From assembly GCA_945861565.1 (NCBI GenBank), contig CAMAUY010000006.1, forward strand, positions 1 to 64,000: DNA of 64,000 nucleotides. The letters run 5' to 3'. This document shows, piece after piece, positions 16,339-24,354 of this stretch. The first letter of the stretch is position 1. Every line of letters begins with the position of its first letter. This DNA comes from Akkermansia muciniphila (GTDB lineage Bacteria > Verrucomicrobiota > Verrucomicrobiia > Limisphaerales > UBA9464). The notes under the pieces were generated by a model. That model was not told the origin of the DNA. It saw only the letters and a program-made list of their open reading frames with translations, and made no database searches. A program made the translations under genes and the position numbers.

Positions 16339-17814
16339 TCAGTGGTTTTTGGGCTTCAACTGAGGAAAGAGGATCACATCGCGGATACTCTCTTGCCCGA
16401 GAAGCATCATGCAGAGACGGTCGATTCCAATGCCGAGCCCGCCGGCGGGCGGCATCCCGTGTTCCAGGGCCACCAAAAAATCCTCGTCGAGTTTCTGCTG
16501 CTCACCACCCGCTTGGTGCTCGAGGGCTTGCCGTTGTGCGACGGGATCATTCTGCTCGGTATAGGCTGGAGCGATTTCCTGGCCGTTTATGCAGCACTCG
16601 AAGACTTCCACGGTCTCAGGATCGTCGGGAGTAAGTTTAGCAAGTGGCACCAGTTGCCGGGGTAGGTGAGTGACAAACGTTGGCTGGATCAACGTCGGTT
16701 CAACTAGTTTTTCAAAGACGGCGCCGGTGACCTCAAAATCTTCGTACCCGGCGGCGATGTCTCCACCCAGCTTTAAATCGTCAATGGCCCGCCGCCGTCG
16801 CTCGGCGGGAGTTACCTCAAACCAGTCGGACCCGGCTTTTTCGCGGACCAAATCCCGGTAGGTCACCCGCCTCCACGTGCGGAGATCGATCTCACGAGAG
16901 ATCTCGCCTTGGGAGTTCTTGTGCTGGATGAGCAGTGTCCCGAGCACGTTCTGAGCAACACGTTTCACCAAGGATTCCACAAGTTCCATCATGGTCTCGT
17001 AGTCCCCAAAGGCCTGGTAGGCCTCCAGCATGGTGAATTCCGGATTGTGCCGACGGGAAAGGCCCTCGTTCCGAAAGTTACGGCCAATCTCGAAAACACG
17101 ATCGATGCCACCGACCAAAAGGCGCTTGAGATACAACTCGAGGGCAACGCGAAGATAGAATTCGCAACCGAGCGCATTATGATGGGTCTTAAAGGGTTGG
17201 GCGGCTGCGCCCCCGGGGATCGCCTGCATCATCGGCGTTTCTACCTCGACGAATCCGCGCTCGTGAAAAAATGCCCGAATTTCCTTCACCACGGCGGATC
17301 GGAGCAAGAACGTCTGACGAACGTCGTCATTCGCCATAAGATCGAGGTAACGCTGGCGGTAACGGATTTCCGTGTCTTCGAGTCCGTGCCATTTCTCGGG
17401 AGGAGGGCGGAGGGCTTTGGCGAGAATTGTGAAGGATTCGAGTTTAAGGCTCGGCTCACCGGTCTTCGTTCGAAACAAGGTTCCACGCGCCCCGATGAAA
17501 TCCCCGAGATCGAGGTGCTTGAAGACGTCGTACAAATCATCCCCTAACGCCTGCTTTTGCGCATAGATTTGTAGTCGCCCGGTGACGTCCTTGACGTCCA
17601 CAAACTGGCTCTTGCCCATGTCCCGGTGGGCGGTCATCCGGCCGGCCACCGTGACGGGGGTCCCCTCGGGCAATTCGCCGCGTTCGAAGCGGTTACGGGC
17701 CGTACCGCAACCGGAGTCCGGCGTGAATTTGTTCATAAAGGGGTCGATCCCTTTCGCCCGGAGTGCAGCCAGTTTTATCCGCCGCTGCTCGATCAATGCG
17801 TTCGTGTCATCCAT
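16339..17814 (-). CDS. lysS: Lysyl-tRNA synthetase, class II
   Basis: Charges tRNA-Lys with lysine using ATP, in the cytoplasm. The 491-residue length is normal. The OB-fold anticodon-binding domain occupies about residues 50-150 (VTVAGRMTAHRDMGKSQFVD). Class II motifs are visible: motif 2, FRNEGLSRRHNPEFTMLEAY (near residue 250), and motif 3, GLGIGIDRLCMMLLGQ, near the C-terminus. The start is the ATG at 17814. It is transcribed toward the convergent beta-helix gene, and ilvE lies upstream on the same strand. Confidence 0.96.
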   Translation of the reverse strand: MDDTNALIEQRRIKLAALRAKGIDPFMNKFTPDSGCGTARNRFERGELPEGTPVTVAGRMTAHRDMGKSQFVDVKDVTGRLQIYAQKQALGDDLYDVFKHLDLGDFIGARGTLFRTKTGEPSLKLESFTILAKALRPPPEKWHGLEDTEIRYRQRYLDLMANDDVRQTFLLRSAVVKEIRAFFHERGFVEVETPMMQAIPGGAAAQPFKTHHNALGCEFYLRVALELYLKRLLVGGIDRVFEIGRNFRNEGLSRRHNPEFTMLEAYQAFGDYETMMELVESLVKRVAQNVLGTLLIQHKNSQGEISREIDLRTWRRVTYRDLVREKAGSDWFEVTPAERRRRAIDDLKLGGDIAAGYEDFEVTGAVFEKLVEPTLIQPTFVTHLPRQLVPLAKLTPDDPETVEVFECCINGQEIAPAYTEQNDPVAQRQALEHQAGGEQQKLDEDFLVALEHGMPPAGGLGIGIDRLCMMLLGQESIRDVILFPQLKPKNH

Positions 17815-17937
17815 GAAAATACTGTTCGTAAACCGATCTTGGCCGCGGCATCGCTGGGAGACGGCGCCTTGGGTCCAGAAATCCGGCGGGGAGCCCCTTG
17901 CTCCCGCGCTGCGCTGCGCTGCGTCGTTACCGTCGCG

Positions 17938-18810
17938 TCAGCCAAAGATTACCTCGCCGTTGACCTGGGTGAGTTCCCGGAAACGGGCGTTCAAGATTGC
18001 GGTGAGGGGACCCGGCGTTCCCGTGCCAATGACGCGGCCGTCCACTTTGACGACGGGGATTAATTCCGCCGCCGTCCCCGTGAGGAACATTTCGTCGGCG
18101 TTGTACACGTCGTATCGGGTCAGATTGGGTTCGGAACTCGGAACGCCAAGTTCCCGCGCGCAGTCGAGCACGGCATTGCGCGTGATTCCGTAGAGGGCGC
18201 CGGCCGAGAGTGGCGGAGTCATTAATCGCCCCTTTTGGACGATGAAAATGTTATCACCCGTGCATTCCGCGACAAATCCTTCCGAATTCAGCATGATGGC
18301 TTCTTCGACTCCGGCATTGTTTGCCTCAATCCTGGCCAGAATATTATTGAGGTAATTGAGCGACTTGATCGCTGGGTTGACCGAATTCACCAAATTGCGC
18401 GTGGTGGGAACGGTCACGATCGTCAGTCCTTTTTCGTAGTATTCGGACGGATAGAGTTTGATTTGGCCGGCGATGATAATCACGGATGCCTTCGGGCAGC
18501 GGCGGGGATCGAGGCCGAGAGTACCGCGACCGCGTGTAACGAGAAGGCGGATGTAGCCATCGCGGAGATCGTTTGCGCGGCAGGTCGCGAGCGTGGCCTC
18601 GATCATCTCCTCGCGGGACATCGGGATATCCAACAAGATGGCTTTTGCCGACCAGTAAAGGCGCTCAATGTGTTCAGCGAGTTTGAAGACCCGGTTGTGA
18701 TAGGCCCGGATGCCTTCAAAAACACCGTCGCCGTAAAGCAGACCGTGGTCGAACACGCTGATTTTAGCCTCGTTCTCTGCAAGGAATTGTCCGTCGATGT
18801 AGACTTTCAT
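17938..18810 (-). CDS. ilvE: Branched-chain amino acid aminotransferase
   Basis: A fold-type IV PLP aminotransferase that interconverts branched-chain amino acids and their 2-oxo acids. From the ATG at 18810 it has 290 residues, typical of the family. The PLP lysine is K149 in [10 protein letters not shown]. Also visible are [20 protein letters not shown] (about residues 18-37), [20 protein letters not shown] and the phosphate-binding [15 protein letters not shown] lies two codons further upstream, but the ATG gives the normal MKVYIDG start. D-amino-acid aminotransferase and aminodeoxychorismate lyase are related, but the motifs favour IlvE. It is divergent from purN. Confidence 0.92.
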   Translation of the reverse strand: MKVYIDGQFLAENEAKISVFDHGLLYGDGVFEGIRAYHNRVFKLAEHIERLYWSAKAILLDIPMSREEMIEATLATCRANDLRDGYIRLLVTRGRGTLGLDPRRCPKASVIIIAGQIKLYPSEYYEKGLTIVTVPTTRNLVNSVNPAIKSLNYLNNILARIEANNAGVEEAIMLNSEGFVAECTGDNIFIVQKGRLMTPPLSAGALYGITRNAVLDCARELGVPSSEPNLTRYDVYNADEMFLTGTAAELIPVVKVDGRVIGTGTPGPLTAILNARFRELTQVNGEVIFG

Positions 18811-18903
18811 GTCCAAAGTCTGAGAAGCCTATGGATCTCCGGGATCCACCGCAACGGTGGATTGCAGCTTCCTGTCGCCGATGAAACCGTTAGTCTCGTT
18901 TTT

Positions 18904-19533
18904 GTGCAGGGACATTCCTCGTATCGATTGGGTATTTTAGGCTCAGGAAAGGGCTCAAATTTTTCTGCCCTGGTGGAGGCCATTGATGCGGGGAGTCTTC
19001 CGGCAGACGTGGCGCTGGTATTGAGTGATGTGGCGGATGCCGGGATTCTGCAACGGGCCGCCGAACGCGGCTTGCCCTACCGGTTCCTGCCGCCGGGGTC
19101 CTTCCGCACAAAGTTGGATGAACAGGCGGAATCAGCGTACATCGCGGCCCTGCGGGAGGCAGAGGTGGACCTCGTGGTATTGGCGGGATTCATGCGGATT
19201 TTGAAAGGGGATTTTCTCCGCGCCTTTGAGGGAAGGGTGGTTAACATCCATCCGTCACTCTTGCCGTCGTTCCCTGGGCTGGAGGCCTGGAAACAGGCGC
19301 TGGCCTATGGAGTGAAAGTCACCGGATGCACGGTGCATCTGGTGGATCAGGGCGTGGATACCGGGCCGATTTTGGGACAACGGGCGGTGCCGGTTCAGAA
19401 TGGGGACACTCCGGCCACGCTTCACGCTCGGATACAGGACGCGGAACGGGAGCTGTATCCAGCCGTGGTGGCGGAACTCGCCCGGGGCGCCATCCGCGTT
19501 CAGGGACGGATTACCAGTAGTTTCCCGGGCTAA
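18904..19533 (+). CDS. purN: Phosphoribosylglycinamide formyltransferase
   Basis: Transfers a formyl group from 10-formyltetrahydrofolate to GAR in purine synthesis. [18 protein letters not shown] is the N-terminal phosphate-binding loop. [14 protein letters not shown] holds the catalytic Asn and His, and [11 protein letters not shown] the catalytic Asp. The start is uncertain: a GTG at 18904 gives 209 residues and the usual short lead-in before the loop; a TTG at 18862 is the alternative. Upstream sequence in this frame overlaps the opposite-strand ilvE and is not coding. hisG lies 180 bases downstream. Confidence 0.92.
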   Translation: MQGHSSYRLGILGSGKGSNFSALVEAIDAGSLPADVALVLSDVADAGILQRAAERGLPYRFLPPGSFRTKLDEQAESAYIAALREAEVDLVVLAGFMRILKGDFLRAFEGRVVNIHPSLLPSFPGLEAWKQALAYGVKVTGCTVHLVDQGVDTGPILGQRAVPVQNGDTPATLHARIQDAERELYPAVVAELARGAIRVQGRITSSFPG

Positions 19534-19713
19534 TAGCGGGCAAGGATCATGGGGTCCGTTCTGCTTGCTCGTTCCAGTCCGCGATTTCGTTGCAAGAAAA
19601 AGGTCGCCCAATTGCCGGTTCTCTGGCAGGTCAACTCGTTCACGCGGCTCCTGAGTCCGCCCACGAGTCTCCCGAATACTGGATTTGGTAAATAACCCAA
19701 AAAACCACTGACG

Positions 19714-20637
19714 ATGAGCCAGAAGTCCGCTAAAAAGCCAAAGACCAAGCCCGTGACCAGTCCAACTCTTTGCCTGGGGCTGCCGAAGGGGTCGTTGCAA
19801 GACGCCACGATTGAGAAGATGGCGAAGGCGGGCTGGAATATTTCCGTTTCCAACCGGAGCTACGAGCCGTACGTCGACGATCCAGAGCTGCTGGTGCGAT
19901 TGATTCGGGCCCAGGAGATCGGTCGGTATGTTGCGCACGGCTATCTCGATGCGGGACTGACAGGGCATGACTGGATCCAGGAGAATGGGGTGGCGCACGA
20001 GGTCCACGAGGTGGGAGAGTTCCTGTTTAGCAAGGCAACTCGGCAGGCGACACGCTGGGTGCTGGCGGTGCCGGAGGAGTCTTCAATTCGTTGTGTCCAG
20101 GACTTGGAAGGCAAGCGCATCGCGACCGAGGTTGTGGGAATGACCACCCGCTACCTGAAAAAGCACGGCGTAAAAGCTGAGGTTGAATTCTCCTGGGGTG
20201 CCACCGAGGTCAAGGCCCGAGAATTGGTCGACGCGATTGTCGATGTCACCGAGACGGGTTCGTCTCTGCGGGCCAATAAACTCCGCATCGTGGACACCCT
20301 GTTGGTATCCACCCCTCGCCTGATTGCCAACCAGGAGGCATGGAAAAACCCTTGGAAGCGAAGGAAGATCGAGACGCTGGCACTCTTGCTCAAAGGGGCC
20401 ATCGAGGCCGAGATTAAGGTCGGCTTGAAGATGAACATACGTGAAGGAGACTTGTCGCGGCTCTTGCAATCCCTCCCCGCTTTGCGTAATCCCACCGTGT
20501 CCAGTCTGTCACTGAAGGGCTGGGTAGCGGTGGAAACGATCATCGATGAGCCGGTGGTGCGGGAGCTGATCCCGCAGCTGAAGGCCGCCGGAGCGGAAGG
20601 AATTATTGAATATCCGCTGAATAAGGTCGTATACTGA
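19714..20637 (+). CDS. hisG: ATP phosphoribosyltransferase, long form
   Basis: Catalyses the first step of histidine synthesis, joining PRPP and ATP. At 307 residues it is the long, self-sufficient form: the catalytic core starts [18 protein letters not shown] and includes [20 protein letters not shown], the PRPP loop region. The C-terminal ACT-like regulatory domain (about residues 230-307, ending [13 protein letters not shown]) normally binds histidine for feedback inhibition, and HisZ is not needed. The first 20 residues are a lysine-rich lead that varies in the family. The conserved 33-codon gene at 20681 follows closely. Confidence 0.95.
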   Translation: MSQKSAKKPKTKPVTSPTLCLGLPKGSLQDATIEKMAKAGWNISVSNRSYEPYVDDPELLVRLIRAQEIGRYVAHGYLDAGLTGHDWIQENGVAHEVHEVGEFLFSKATRQATRWVLAVPEESSIRCVQDLEGKRIATEVVGMTTRYLKKHGVKAEVEFSWGATEVKARELVDAIVDVTETGSSLRANKLRIVDTLLVSTPRLIANQEAWKNPWKRRKIETLALLLKGAIEAEIKVGLKMNIREGDLSRLLQSLPALRNPTVSSLSLKGWVAVETIIDEPVVRELIPQLKAAGAEGIIEYPLNKVVY

Positions 20638-20680
20638 CCGCGCGCATCGCACGGTCGTCGTCTCGATTAATTAATAAATT

Positions 20681-20782
20681 ATGGGTTCACTGAAGAAACG
20701 CCGGAAGGCAAAGATCAATAAGCACAAGCGACGGAAGAAGCTCCGTCTGAACCGCCACAAGAAGCGTACCTGGCAGAAGTAG
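20681..20782 (+). CDS. 33-residue AURKAIP1/COX24-domain (mS38/bS22-like) ribosomal protein
   Basis: The frame ATG 20681 to TAG 20780-20782 encodes [20 protein letters not shown] and then [13 protein letters not shown]. The composition is almost wholly basic, and the pattern MGSxxKKRRKxxxKHKRRKxLRxxRHKR is that of the COX24_C/AURKAIP1 domain, known as mS38 in mitochondria and bS22 in actinobacterial small subunits. It probably binds rRNA in the 30S subunit. At 33 residues it is easily missed by length cut-offs. There is no Shine-Dalgarno; the leader is AT-rich (TTAATTAATAAATT). Confidence 0.85.
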   Translation: MGSLKKRRKAKINKHKRRKKLRLNRHKKRTWQK

Positions 20783-20783
20783 A

Positions 20784-20800
20784 CCCCGAGTGGCTCGGGG
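20784..20800. other. Perfect short hairpin after the bS22-like gene
   Basis: CCCCGAG at 20784-20790 pairs with CTCGGGG at 20794-20800 across a TGG loop, two bases after the stop of the bS22-like gene. The position suits a transcript end or a stabilising 3' structure, but no U-tract follows. A second perfect 7-bp hairpin, GGCACCC/GGGTGCC with an ATT loop, lies at 20948-20964 in the same intergenic gap. Confidence 0.4.
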
Positions 20801-21038
20801 CTGCGGGGAAATATTTGCCGGGATGCTGACCGATTTACTGGCTGGCGTTTCGCCGCGATTTTCCAATACGGCCCTGCTTCGGCGGGGTCGTGCCTTTTTC
20901 AAACGTGTGGAGGATTGAAAATCCGATGGGCTCTTTGATGCCAACGTGGCACCCATTGGGTGCCGGCATGGGCGCCTTGAGTACTTGGTGCATCGTCCGG
21001 TACTTGCGGAATCTACCATTTGACCGAAGGTGTTGTCC

Positions 21039-22766
21039 GTGAAGCGATCTGGGTCCACCGGTTTGGTGGCGATCGTCGCGATTGTTGCGATCGTCGCAGT
21101 TCTGTTTGCCGCCGGCTGCTGCTCCACGTCCGCGAAGTCTCCTCGCCCTGGGTCGGCCGGTGCCAAACCCTCACGAACAAGCGGACTGGGGCGCACCCTC
21201 GGCTCGTCCGAAGAGGTTGATCAGGTCTCTCCACGGGAACTGGAGCGCCGGGCGCAGGCTCACGCGGCATTCGCGGCCGGAATAATCCACCAATTGGATG
21301 ATGATTCCGATAAATCTTTGGAACTCTTCGCCCGGTCCGTCGAGCAGGACCCGACCCATGAGTCCCTCGTATTGGAAGTGGCCCGCCGCCGGCTTCTGCG
21401 CAAAGAGTTCGATGCCGCCCTGGGGCTTTTGGAGAAGGCGTCGACTCGGCCAGATGCTTCGCTGACCGTATTTTCGTTTCTGGGATTGACCCAATTGCAG
21501 TTGGGTCGAACGAATGACGCCATTGCCACGTATCGTGGAGCCGTCAAGCGCGCCCCAACTGAACTCTCAAGTCGAGGTGTCCTGTCCCAGATCTACGTGT
21601 CCCAGCAGCGGCCCGAGGAAGCCCTGGCGATGCTGGATGAAGCCGGCCGGGTAGCCACCAACGAACCACGGTACTGGGCGGACCTTGCAGAATTGTATCT
21701 TCAACTGGGGCATCGCTCCACCAACACGGCCGAACGGGCCCGATCGGCGGCCCGGACGTCTCTGGAGAAGGCGTTGTCTCTTCAGCCCGGTGACCCTGCC
21801 TTGCTGCAACGGTTGGCCGATCGCTCCGGTGACCTCGGGGATTCCGCCGTCGCTGAGCGCTTGTATCAGCAGTTGCGAGAGAAATTCCCGCAAAGCCCGA
21901 TTCCAACCGCAAAACTCGCCGACCTTTACCTCCGCACCGGCCGCCTGCCCGAGGCTGCGATCGAGCTTGAAAGGCTGAAAAAGGAAAATCCCGCCAACCC
22001 CTTGCCCTGGTATTTTCTGGGTGTGATTGCCGCAGAGCAGGGGAATTTCACCAATGCGGTGGAGATGTTCTCCGAGGCGACCCGGGTCAATGCCAGCTTT
22101 GAGCCGGCTTGGCTCGACCTTGCTGGTGCACAGTTAAACCTGGACCTCGCAGCCGATGCGTTGGTAACCCTCGACCGTGCGCGACTCACCCTTCTGCCGT
22201 CATTTCGGTCCGAATTTCTCACCGCCGTGGCCGCCGGCCGCCTCGGCCGCTTAGAAGAGCTTAACCGGCGGTTCTCGGCAGCTGAATCGATTGCCCGTAC
22301 GAACCAGCCTCAGATCCTCGATCACCGGTTTTATTTCCAATGGGGCGCGGCCGGGGAACGGCTGGGAGATCGTGCCAATGCGGTGGAACATCTCCAGAAA
22401 TCCCTCGAACTCAATCCCGATTTCGCCGAAGGACTCAACCACCTTGGGTACCTGTGGGCGGAGAGAAAGGAGAACTTGGATAGGGCTCATGCAATGATCC
22501 GAAGGGCGGTCGAGCTTGAACCGGAGAACGAGGCGTATCTTGATAGCCTAGCCTGGGTTTTATTTCAGTTGAATCGGCCCGCGGATGCGCTTCCGTGGAT
22601 GGAAAAGGCCATCAAGCTGGCTCCAAAACCCGATCCTACATTGTTCGATCACCACGGCGACATCCTGGCGGTCCTCGGACGGATGCCGGAAGCCCAGGCC
22701 GCTTGGAGGAAATCCCTTGCCGTCGTCGACGATCCCGAAGTGCGGCGGAAACTGGATGGTCCGTGA
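21039..22766 (+). CDS. TPR-repeat lipoprotein
   Basis: A 575-residue probable lipoprotein. The signal peptide contains VAIVAIVAIVAVLFAAGC; the lipobox-like LFAAGC puts the lipidated Cys near residue 27. The rest is a succession of TPR units, e.g. LLEKASTRPDASLTVFSFLG, LLRLAD-like helices and, near the end, NPDFAEGLNHLGYLWAERKE with LEPENEAYLDSLAWVLFQLN. TPR arrays hold protein partners. The last two units resemble those of other outer-membrane or envelope TPR lipoproteins. The GTG at 21039 is favoured over the GTG at 21030 because GAAGG (21026-21030) then has 8-base spacing. Confidence 0.85.
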   Translation: MKRSGSTGLVAIVAIVAIVAVLFAAGCCSTSAKSPRPGSAGAKPSRTSGLGRTLGSSEEVDQVSPRELERRAQAHAAFAAGIIHQLDDDSDKSLELFARSVEQDPTHESLVLEVARRRLLRKEFDAALGLLEKASTRPDASLTVFSFLGLTQLQLGRTNDAIATYRGAVKRAPTELSSRGVLSQIYVSQQRPEEALAMLDEAGRVATNEPRYWADLAELYLQLGHRSTNTAERARSAARTSLEKALSLQPGDPALLQRLADRSGDLGDSAVAERLYQQLREKFPQSPIPTAKLADLYLRTGRLPEAAIELERLKKENPANPLPWYFLGVIAAEQGNFTNAVEMFSEATRVNASFEPAWLDLAGAQLNLDLAADALVTLDRARLTLLPSFRSEFLTAVAAGRLGRLEELNRRFSAAESIARTNQPQILDHRFYFQWGAAGERLGDRANAVEHLQKSLELNPDFAEGLNHLGYLWAERKENLDRAHAMIRRAVELEPENEAYLDSLAWVLFQLNRPADALPWMEKAIKLAPKPDPTLFDHHGDILAVLGRMPEAQAAWRKSLAVVDDPEVRRKLDGP

Positions 22767-22772
22767 GCCGCA

Positions 22773-23156
22773 ATGAGCCGACAATTCAAGAGACACTACA
22801 CGGTGGTCGAGGCCCGGGCGCTGTTGCCTTCGGTGCGCGTTTGGCTTCGGGATCTGCGTCTCATCCGGCAGGAAATTGACGGGATGGACGAACGGTTCCG
22901 CGAACAGCTTTATGAGGGGGCTGATCTCGGTGGGCGGATGGTGAATGAATGGGTTCGACGCATGCTTCGGCTTCGCGAGCTCCTTGCCGAATTCACCCGC
23001 CGCGATATTCAGATCAAGGATTTCGACCGTGGGCTTATTGACTTCCCATCCCTCCGGGGCGATCGAGAAGTCTTTCTCTGCTGGGAAGAGGATGACGATG
23101 ATATCGAATTCTGGCACGATCTCGACACCGGCTATGCGGGGCGCGAGAAACTCTGA
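22773..23156 (+). CDS. DUF2203 family protein
   Basis: A 127-residue cytoplasmic protein of unknown function. The C-terminal consensus is characteristic of DUF2203: IQIKDFDRGLIDFPSLRGDR, VFLCWEE, then IEFWHDLDTGYAGREKL. The N-terminus (YTVVEARALLPSVRVWLRDL) is the expected helical part. It starts 6 bases after the TPR lipoprotein stop, so the two are very likely co-transcribed, and the DegT gene follows after 41 bases. Confidence 0.85.
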   Translation: MSRQFKRHYTVVEARALLPSVRVWLRDLRLIRQEIDGMDERFREQLYEGADLGGRMVNEWVRRMLRLRELLAEFTRRDIQIKDFDRGLIDFPSLRGDREVFLCWEEDDDDIEFWHDLDTGYAGREKL

Positions 23157-23197
23157 CTTTCATTTCTCCACCCGGCCGTTCTCGGAGGTTTTTTCAC

Positions 23198-24301
23198 ATG
23201 ACGGTTCCATTCCTGAATCCGGGAGCGCAGTTCGCAGGGCTTCGCGATGCTCTCCTGGCGGCTCTCGAGAGTTCTCTGGCCCGGGGGCACTTCATTTTGG
23301 GGCCCAACGTCACCGCGTTTGAGGCAGAGGCCGCCGCGTATCTGGGCGTTCGATACGCCGTCGGGGTCAATTCTGGCTCCGACGCCCTCACGCTCGCCCT
23401 CAAGGCCCTGGGGATCGGCCCGGGAGATGAGGTGGTTACCTCCCCGTTCACCTATATTGCCCCCGCTGAAGCGATCCATCAGGTGGGTGCGCAGATAGTC
23501 TTTGCCGATATCGATCCGAAGACGTTCTGCCTGGATCCGCTGGATGTGGCGCGCCGGATTTCAATTCGCACCCGTGCCGTGATCCCGGTGCATCTCTTCG
23601 GCCAGGCCGCGGATCTTGACGCCCTCGCCGGCGCGATCGGAGACCGCGACATTGCCGTGGTCGAAGATTGCGCCCAATCCATCGGAGCGGAACGAAACGG
23701 TCGCCGGGTCGGTGGATCAGGCCGGGTCGGTTGCTTCAGCTTCTACCCCACCAAAAACCTGGGTGCGGCCGGGGACGGCGGATTGTGCGTCACGGATGAC
23801 GAAGGCACGGCAAAAACACTTCGCATGCTCCGGATTCACGGAATTGAAAAGCGCTACCACCACAAATTGCACGGATTCAATTCCCGTCTGGACGACATTC
23901 AGGCGGCCATTCTTAGGGTAAAGCTTCCGTATCTCGATGCCTGGAATGCTCGCCGCCAGGAAATCGCCAAGCAGTACACAACCGGGTTGGCGGACCTGCC
24001 CTTGCAAGTGCCCGTGACCGGCCGGGCAAATACGCACATCTACCACGTGTACGCCGTCCTGACCGATCGTCGCGATGCGTTGCAAACTCATCTGGCCGCA
24101 AATGGGGTTCCCACGCTGATCTACTATCCGCTGCCGCTGCATCTCCAAGAGGTGTACGCCGATCAGGGTTGGAAGGCAGGGGATTTTCCGGTGGCGGAGG
24201 CGACGTCTGCGCGAATCCTGCCGCTACCCATGTATCCGGAACTATCCGATGAACAGGTGGATTGGGTGATCGCGAAGATGCGCGAATTCTTCGTCAGCTA
24301 A
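23198..24301 (+). CDS. DegT/DnrJ/EryC1/StrS-family sugar aminotransferase
   Basis: A 367-residue PLP enzyme that usually aminates a nucleotide-linked keto-sugar for surface-glycan synthesis. The PLP lysine is K186 in SFYPTKNLGAAGDGG. D157 in VVEDCAQSIGA should contact the pyridine nitrogen. The start is well supported: GGAGG at 23184-23188 lies 9 bases before the ATG. C-terminal features (HHKLHGFNSRLDDIQAAIL, then YYPLPLHLQ) are normal. The substrate sugar is unknown. Confidence 0.92.
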   Translation: MTVPFLNPGAQFAGLRDALLAALESSLARGHFILGPNVTAFEAEAAAYLGVRYAVGVNSGSDALTLALKALGIGPGDEVVTSPFTYIAPAEAIHQVGAQIVFADIDPKTFCLDPLDVARRISIRTRAVIPVHLFGQAADLDALAGAIGDRDIAVVEDCAQSIGAERNGRRVGGSGRVGCFSFYPTKNLGAAGDGGLCVTDDEGTAKTLRMLRIHGIEKRYHHKLHGFNSRLDDIQAAILRVKLPYLDAWNARRQEIAKQYTTGLADLPLQVPVTGRANTHIYHVYAVLTDRRDALQTHLAANGVPTLIYYPLPLHLQEVYADQGWKAGDFPVAEATSARILPLPMYPELSDEQVDWVIAKMREFFVS

Positions 24302-24354
24302 CGCTCCAACTCCGCTCGTCGCACTACGGCGCGCGCCATCGCTTCATTGGTTTC

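Noticed and set aside
17830..17937. GC-rich spacer between lysS and ilvE considered as a tRNA site
   Set aside because: No cloverleaf arms, GTTC loop or 3' CCA context could be found; only CTGCG repeats are present.
18235..18903. Long N-terminal extension of the purN frame
   Set aside because: It is antisense to ilvE and would add over 200 residues unknown in PurN.
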